Shown piece by piece: positions 4,431 through 5,680 of a stretch of DNA of 5,680 bases (position 1 is its first letter; each line of letters begins with the position of its first letter). A model generated the notes under the pieces. The model was not told the DNA's origin. It saw only the letters and a list, made by a program, of their open reading frames with translations, and made no database searches. Both the position numbers and the translations under genes were made by a program. Origin of the DNA: Candidatus Parcubacteria bacterium (GTDB lineage Bacteria > Patescibacteriota > Minisyncoccia > Phycocordibacterales > GCA-2747955). The stretch covers positions 1-5,680 of the forward strand of contig JALUMP010000169.1 in assembly GCA_027039745.1 (NCBI GenBank). Reading direction: 5' to 3'.

Positions 4431-5678
4431 CTAAATTTCTATATCAACATCTTGGATTAATTCAAGGTCGGAAAGAACAACATCTCTTTCGTTCATAATT
4501 CTTCTAATTCTTTTAGATTGATTTTTAATTGCAGCTTCGAAAACAGTTCTTGCAAATCTACCATTTCCAAACTGAAGATTTTTTTCCTCAAGTTTATTTT
4601 CAAAAATAGATAATAATTTTTGCTTTGCACTATCTGTTAAAGAAAAATTTTGATCTTCATACTGCAATATAAATATTTCAAGCAATTCTTTTGGAGCATA
4701 ATTTGAAAAATGGAAAGAATGAGTAAACCTACTTCTTAATCCAGTATTAGAATTTAGTAGTTTTTTCATTTCATCTTCATATCCGGCTAAAATGACAACA
4801 AATTTTCCACGATCATCTTCCATCCTTTTAATCAATGTAGAGATAACTTCCCCGCCAAAATCATTTTCAGAGCCGTTAAACAAAGAATAAGCCTCATCTA
4901 TAAAAAGTATACCTCCAATAGCTTCATCGACCTTAGAATTAGTTAAAATGGCTGATTTTCCTATATATTGACTAACTAAATCCACCCGAGAGACCTCAAC
5001 AACATGTCCTCTATCTAAAACACCAGCAGATACAAAAACTTTTCCAAGTATTCTAGCAACTGTTGTTTTTCCTGTTCCTGGATTGCCTAGAAAAAGAGAA
5101 TGCAACGGATGCTTGATTTCTTTTTTACCAAACTTTTTTCTAATTTTATTAACTTCAAGAACATCAATCAAGAGTGATATCTCTTTTTTGAGAGAAACCA
5201 TTCCAATTAAAGACTCTAATTTAGATAAATTTTCAGATATATCAGTTGTTGATTTTTCATATTCAATATCAGATGTATCATCAATATCATTTTCTATATT
5301 AGTTAAATCATTATTTTCATTTATATTTAATTCTGCTTTAAAGTTTTCTACGTCAGAAGGCTCATTTGGTTCAATATCTGTAATTTCCTGTTCTGGTAAA
5401 TTAATAAATTTTTGGATATTTGTATATCTCTCAATAAGAAAAGATGTGCTGTCTTTTAAATTGGATATATCATCTTCATTATTAAATATTTTATCTGCCA
5501 ATAGGTGAAAATGTTTTTTGTTTTTATCAAGTTCTTCTTCTATTTGATTAAATCTTGTATTGCTAGAATTCTTTTTTAAGTATTTTCTATTTTTTAAAAA
5601 ATAGAAAAATAAAAAAATGAAAAGACCAGTAAATAAAATAGGTAAAATGTATTGTTCAAAATTAAATGGTTCATCCAT
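4431..5678 (-). CDS. Membrane-anchored AAA+ ATPase, CbbX/SpoVK type
   Basis: This 415-residue protein is complete. One hydrophobic helix (about residues 9-28) is followed by positive residues KNRKYLKK, so the rest should be cytoplasmic. A probable coiled coil (about 42-92) and a long acidic linker (96-155) lead to the AAA+ module. There I see Walker A GNPGTGKTT (198-206), a pore-loop-like QYIGKSA (237-243), Walker B ILFIDEAY (257-264), a sensor-1 region VVILAGY (294-300), arginine-finger region NTGLRSRF (311-318) and sensor 2 GNGRFARTV (371-379). All key residues are present, so ATPase activity is expected, probably in a hexamer that remodels or threads a partner protein. Relatives include rubisco activase CbbX, SpoVK and EccA of type VII secretion; no rubisco or secretion gene is visible. 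The anchor and acidic linker are absent from classical CbbX. The start sits in TAATG at the window edge, hinting at coupling to a gene outside. Confidence 0.92.
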   Translation of the reverse strand: MDEPFNFEQYILPILFTGLFIFLFFYFLKNRKYLKKNSSNTRFNQIEEELDKNKKHFHLLADKIFNNEDDISNLKDSTSFLIERYTNIQKFINLPEQEITDIEPNEPSDVENFKAELNINENNDLTNIENDIDDTSDIEYEKSTTDISENLSKLESLIGMVSLKKEISLLIDVLEVNKIRKKFGKKEIKHPLHSLFLGNPGTGKTTVARILGKVFVSAGVLDRGHVVEVSRVDLVSQYIGKSAILTNSKVDEAIGGILFIDEAYSLFNGSENDFGGEVISTLIKRMEDDRGKFVVILAGYEDEMKKLLNSNTGLRSRFTHSFHFSNYAPKELLEIFILQYEDQNFSLTDSAKQKLLSIFENKLEEKNLQFGNGRFARTVFEAAIKNQSKRIRRIMNERDVVLSDLELIQDVDIEI

Positions 5679-5680
5679 TA

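Noticed and set aside
5083..5508. 141-codon plus-strand ORF
   Set aside because: Lies antisense within the AAA+ gene; serine-rich composition is the shadow of its acidic linker.

Overview
The window is very AT-rich DNA with short, tightly packed genes preceded by AGGAG-type ribosome binding sites, TATAAT-type promoters and standard stop codons. This suggests a low-GC bacterium. Bacillota or Fusobacteriota are my best guesses, but no gene here fixes the lineage. Origin-like iterons, many small unknown genes and a giant structured non-coding RNA make a plasmid or plasmid-like prophage more likely than a chromosomal core region.

Layout. Positions 1-208 (minus) hold the start of a gene of unknown function that runs off the left edge. 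Positions 300-600 look like a replication origin: four direct repeats at roughly helical phase, a 14-bp inverted repeat with a DnaA-box-like sequence at its edge, and an AT-rich tract. Positions 930-1094 (plus) encode a 54-residue, strongly basic protein followed by a hairpin. From about 1210 to 2440 there is no credible gene, but there are many good hairpins, including GNRA and cUUCGg tetraloops. I read this as one giant structured RNA, similar in style to the GOLLD and ROOL classes, though I cannot assign it to either. Positions 2480-2791 (minus) encode a 103-residue unknown protein. It is divergent from a plus-strand operon (2956-3893) with a 20-codon leader ORF and three small unknown proteins. 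A structured convergent intergenic region follows (3894-4069), then a two-helix membrane peptide (4070-4276, minus) and a complete membrane-anchored CbbX/SpoVK-type AAA+ ATPase (4431-5678, minus).

How it fits together. The left third looks like replication and control, the middle is devoted to the RNA, and the right third is an accessory gene set whose only recognisable biochemical activity is the AAA+ ATPase. The best candidate for something undescribed is the giant RNA, possibly with the small basic protein just upstream. A functional link between the RNA, the small operon and the ATPase is only a guess from proximity.
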